Shown: positions 61,034 to 64,000 of the stretch, in pieces
How the letters are laid out: the number at the start of each line of letters is the position of its first letter
How positions within the stretch are numbered: position 1 is the first letter of the stretch
Assembly (NCBI RefSeq): GCF_014200455.1
Contig: NZ_JACHBW010000010.1
Location: 1 to 64,000 of the forward strand
Length of the DNA: 64,000 nucleotides
Direction of reading: 5' to 3'
Source: Paraburkholderia bannensis
GTDB taxonomy: Bacteria > Pseudomonadota > Gammaproteobacteria > Burkholderiales > Burkholderiaceae
Translations under genes and position numbers: made by a program
The notes under the pieces: model-generated
Database searches by the model: none
Told to the model about the DNA's origin: nothing
Seen by the model: the letters and a program-made list of their open reading frames with translations, nothing else

Positions 61034-63661
61034 TCAAGCGTCGCGCAGCGACTGCAGCGCGGGCCGCGCCAGCACATGACGCAGACTGATCCAGCCGCCC
61101 ACGCCCGCGCACGCCACGCCCGCGACGATGCCGGCAGGAATGAGCCACGGATCGAAGGGAAGATCGAAATCGAACACGCGCGTCGCCAGCACCGAGCCGA
61201 CGATCTGCGCGCCCACCGCCGCCATCAGGCCCGCGAGCGCGCCCACGGCCACGAACTCGGCGATCTGCACCGAACGCACCTGGGCGTGCGAGGCCCCCAA
61301 GGCGCGCAACAACGCCGACTCGCGCATGCGTTCGTCGCGAGTGCCCGCGAGCGCCGCGTAGAGCACCAGGACGCCCGCCGCGAGCGTAAAGAGAAACAGG
61401 AACTGCACCGCGCCGATCACCTGCTCCAGCATGCGCTGGATCTGCGCGAGGATCGGGCCGATATCGATGGCCGTAACGTTCGGATACTGCGCGACCAGCC
61501 CGTCGATCACGGCGCGCTGCGACTCGGGCAGATGGAAACTCGTGATGAACGTGGCCGGGAAATCGTGCAGCAGCGCGGGCGGCATCAGCACGAAAAAGTT
61601 GACCTTGAACGAACCCCAATCGAGCTTGCGCACGCTTGTGACGGGCGCGCTCACTTCGAGGCCGGTCACATCGAACGTCAGCACGTCGCCGGGTTTCACG
61701 TTGAGGATTTTCGCGAGGCCCTGCTCGATCGACAACTGCGGCGAGGCCGAATCGCCGTACCAGGAACCGGCTTCGATCCGGTTGTCGTCGGGCAACTGCG
61801 TGGTGTACGAGAGGTTGAACTCGCGATCGACCAGACGCCGCGCATCCTCGCTCTTGTACTGATCGGGGTTCACGGGCTGGCCGTTGATCGACGTGAGACG
61901 ACCACGCACCATCGGCTCCAGATCGGGATCGGCAATGCCGTGCGCGCGCAGCCACGCGGCCACGGCGTCCCGCTGCGCGGGCTGGATATCGATGAGGAAT
62001 TCGTTGGGCGCGTCGGGCGGCGTGGACTTGCGCCAGCCGTCGATCAGATCGTTGCGCGTCATCGCGATCAGCAGCAGACACATCAGGCCGATGGCGAGGG
62101 ACGTGATTTGCAACGCGCTCGCGCCGGGCCGCCGCTCCAGCGAGGCCAGCGCATAGCGCCAGCCCACGCCCGCGCGCGAATCGAGACCGTTGCGCTGGCT
62201 GCGCGCCAGGCGCGCCGCGCCCCAGAGCGCCACGCGCGCGATCGCCGCGAACACCAGCAGGCCGAGCGCAAAGCCGCCCGCCACGATGCCGCCAAGCTTC
62301 AGTTCACCCGCCGCCAGCACCAGCAGCCCCGCGAACAGCACGATGCCGATGGCGTAAGCGGCCCAGGCGGTGCGGCTCTCATCGCCCCATTCGCGGCGCA
62401 GCACGCGCACCGGCGGCACGCGTGTGAGCGGCAGCAGCGGCGGCAAGGCGAAGCCGAGCAGCAGCACGAGCCCCGCCGCGACACCTTCGAGCGCGGGCAG
62501 CGGCCCCGGATACGGTAGCGCCACGTCGATCAGCGTGCCCAGCCACGCTAGCAGCGCGAGATGCCCCGCGTAACCGAACGCCACGCCCACGCCCCCGCCA
62601 ACCAGACCGAGGCCCGCGAATTCGAGCACGAAGATCGCGCGCAGCGTGCGCTGGCTCGCGCCAAGGCAACGCATCGTCGCGCAAGTGTCCAGGTGGCGGC
62701 GCGTGTAGCGATGCGCGGCCATCGCGATGGCCACCGCCGCGAGCAGCGCGGTCAACAGCGACACGAGCGTGAGGAAATGGCGCGCGCGTTCGAGCGTCTG
62801 GCGCACCTGCGGTTGGCCGTCCTTGAGCGATTCGAGCGCGACGCCGCGCATCTTGCCGCGCGTTTTGTCGCCGTCGACCTGCTCGCGCGCCCACGTGGAG
62901 AACCGTGCGACGGCGGGATCGGCGCCCGCCACCAGCAGCCGGTAAGTGACACGGCTGCCGTAGCCGGTGAGGCCCGTCGAGGGCAGATCGGCCGCGTTGA
63001 GCAGCAGTCGCGGCGAGAAGTTGACGAAGGAGAAACCGCGGTCGAGTTCGCGCGTGATGATCGCGCCCACGGTCAGGGTTCGGGTGCCGACCTTGACCGC
63101 CCCGCCCACGCGGAGCTTGAGCGCATCGAGCAATTCGTCGTCCACCCAGACGGTGCCGGGCGGCGGAATGCCCTGCGCCTCATGGTCCGGCGCGCCGGGC
63201 GCGGATGCAATGCGCAATGCGCCGCGCAACGGATAGCGCGGCGACACCGCTTTGACGGCGGCAAGTCGCGCAGGCGCCTGCCTCGCCGCATCCGCGGCGG
63301 GCACGCTCACCATGCTGGGGAAGATCGCCGTCGTCGCGGTTTGCAAGGCGAGCGCCTGCGCCTCGCGCGCGAATATCGGATCGAGCGGGTGATCGGCGCG
63401 CACGATGAAATCGGCGGCGATCATGCGCTTGGCGTCGCGCTCCAGGCCGCGTTGCAGGCGATCGGCGAGAAAGCCCACGCTGGAAAGCGCCGCCACGGCC
63501 AGCACCAGCGCCAGCAGCAACATGGTCAGTTCGCCCGCGCGCCAGTCGCGCGCGCTCATGCGCGCAGCAAGGCGCACGAGGTCGGACCCGCTCAGGGAGG
63601 CACGTGCGGGCGTTACCGCAGCAGAAGACGATGCAGACGAGGAAGGATGAGCGCCGTTCAA
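61034..63661 (-). CDS. FtsX-like ABC transporter permease (YbbP type)
   Basis: The protein has about 875 residues from a TTG at 63661 that overlaps the preceding stop (TTGA) and follows a GGAG site; ATG 63559 is an alternative. One N-terminal membrane helix, a large periplasmic domain, a first FtsX core of several helices, a second periplasmic domain and a C-terminal set of helices give the YbbP double-FtsX layout. These permeases work with a LolD/YbbA-like ATPase and are thought to handle lipids, lipoproteins or peptides rather than import. The ATPase gene is not in the window. Confidence 0.85.
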   Translation of the reverse strand: MNGAHPSSSASSSAAVTPARASLSGSDLVRLAARMSARDWRAGELTMLLLALVLAVAALSSVGFLADRLQRGLERDAKRMIAADFIVRADHPLDPIFAREAQALALQTATTAIFPSMVSVPAADAARQAPARLAAVKAVSPRYPLRGALRIASAPGAPDHEAQGIPPPGTVWVDDELLDALKLRVGGAVKVGTRTLTVGAIITRELDRGFSFVNFSPRLLLNAADLPSTGLTGYGSRVTYRLLVAGADPAVARFSTWAREQVDGDKTRGKMRGVALESLKDGQPQVRQTLERARHFLTLVSLLTALLAAVAIAMAAHRYTRRHLDTCATMRCLGASQRTLRAIFVLEFAGLGLVGGGVGVAFGYAGHLALLAWLGTLIDVALPYPGPLPALEGVAAGLVLLLGFALPPLLPLTRVPPVRVLRREWGDESRTAWAAYAIGIVLFAGLLVLAAGELKLGGIVAGGFALGLLVFAAIARVALWGAARLARSQRNGLDSRAGVGWRYALASLERRPGASALQITSLAIGLMCLLLIAMTRNDLIDGWRKSTPPDAPNEFLIDIQPAQRDAVAAWLRAHGIADPDLEPMVRGRLTSINGQPVNPDQYKSEDARRLVDREFNLSYTTQLPDDNRIEAGSWYGDSASPQLSIEQGLAKILNVKPGDVLTFDVTGLEVSAPVTSVRKLDWGSFKVNFFVLMPPALLHDFPATFITSFHLPESQRAVIDGLVAQYPNVTAIDIGPILAQIQRMLEQVIGAVQFLFLFTLAAGVLVLYAALAGTRDERMRESALLRALGASHAQVRSVQIAEFVAVGALAGLMAAVGAQIVGSVLATRVFDFDLPFDPWLIPAGIVAGVACAGVGGWISLRHVLARPALQSLRDA

Positions 63662-64000
63662 TCGTGACGGCTCCGCAATGAAAACCGCGTGACCATATGC
63701 ATGGCCATGCCGCGAAAGCCGCCCTGCACGCCACGCCACAGACGCGGCAGCGCCCAGGTCGCCACCAGCAGGAACGCCAGCAGCATCACCAGAAACAACA
63801 AGGGCACGAAGAACGCCAGCAGCACGCCGACGAAGGTCATGCCGTCCTCGGCGCTGGAGGTGACGACGTTCGACACCGGCTCGGGCGACAGATTGATGAG
63901 CGCGCGCGTGCCGGCCTTGGCCAGATGCGCGGTGCCGGCGAGCGTGCCGCCGGCGAGCGCGGCAATCGTCAGCATGGCCGGATCGGCGTGGCCCAGTGCG
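63658..64000 (-). CDS. DUF4126 domain membrane protein (partial, runs off the right edge)
   Basis: The C-terminal about 114 residues of a membrane protein are seen. The frame stays open to the edge (ALGHADPAMLTIAALAGGTL), so the methionine at 63975 is internal. The sequence contains LINLSPEPVSNVVTSSAEDG and a final hydrophobic segment with VGVLLAFFVPLLFLVMLLAFLLVATWALPRLW, matching DUF4126. Its stop overlaps the putative TTG start of the FtsX-like permease, suggesting translational coupling. Confidence 0.75.
   Translation of the reverse strand, partial: ALGHADPAMLTIAALAGGTLAGTAHLAKAGTRALINLSPEPVSNVVTSSAEDGMTFVGVLLAFFVPLLFLVMLLAFLLVATWALPRLWRGVQGGFRGMAMHMVTRFSLRSRHD

Overview
This window is a GC-rich bacterial chromosome segment, most likely from a Burkholderiaceae species (Paraburkholderia/Caballeronia/Burkholderia type). 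That view rests on gene content and order recalled from the group: a 14-gene nuo operon followed by a DUF2818 gene, rpsO-pnp-qor-tpiA-secG-tRNA-Leu leading into nuoA, the ilvBNC-psd-pssA-leuA order, a DUF2863 gene, and the sigma factor-DUF3619-DUF3106-RDD cluster. No insertion sequence, prophage, CRISPR array or plasmid gene is visible. The region looks like core chromosome with some accessory metabolism.

Layout. 1-480: promoter and leader of a ribosomal RNA operon that runs leftward off the window. 478-9226: mixed genes (DUF2863 protein, orphan LuxR-type response regulator, membrane protein, secreted BspC-like protein with a Lys/Ser tail, M14 carboxypeptidase, YaaA, PIN protein, methionine-type aminotransferase, glutathione transferase). 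9496-13533: an acyl-CoA operon whose last two genes are a kinase-like protein and an acyl-CoA dehydrogenase, the two halves of ACAD10/ACAD11. 13541-15043: an unknown protein and a YghU-like glutathione transferase. 15144-19038, minus strand: two MaoC hydratases, two acyl-CoA dehydrogenases and a DUF1178 protein. 19273-35336, minus strand: NUDIX hydrolase, DUF2818 and the complete nuoA-N operon for respiratory complex I. 35503-41082, minus strand: tRNA-Leu(GAG), secG, tpiA, quinone oxidoreductase, pnp and rpsO. 41212-43212: an orphan periplasmic binding protein and a lipoprotein. 43294-50372, minus strand: leuA, pssA, psd, ilvC, ilvN and ilvB for branched-chain amino acids and phosphatidylethanolamine. 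50923-53490: sigma factor, DUF3619, DUF3106 and RDD. 53700-56661: metallophosphatase, glycosyltransferase and diacylglycerol kinase. 56883-64000: TetR regulator, LOG-like protein, SDR, DUF924, AlaX, truncated haemoglobin, FtsX-type permease and a partial DUF4126 gene.

The signals that ordinary gene calling would miss are regulatory. They are: a probable leaderless leucine-rich leader peptide with three rare CTA codons in front of leuA; a long hairpin plus roughly 11-bp-phased short repeats in the pnp leader; a short operator-like palindrome shared by the two acyl-CoA operons and partly by the promoter of the TetR gene; and a triple 15-nt repeat plus a perfect 12-bp hairpin between nuoD and nuoE. 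No wholly new multi-gene system is evident. The best candidates for under-described biology are the split ACAD11-like module with its putative regulon, the leuA leader, and the sigma factor/DUF3619/DUF3106 cluster.
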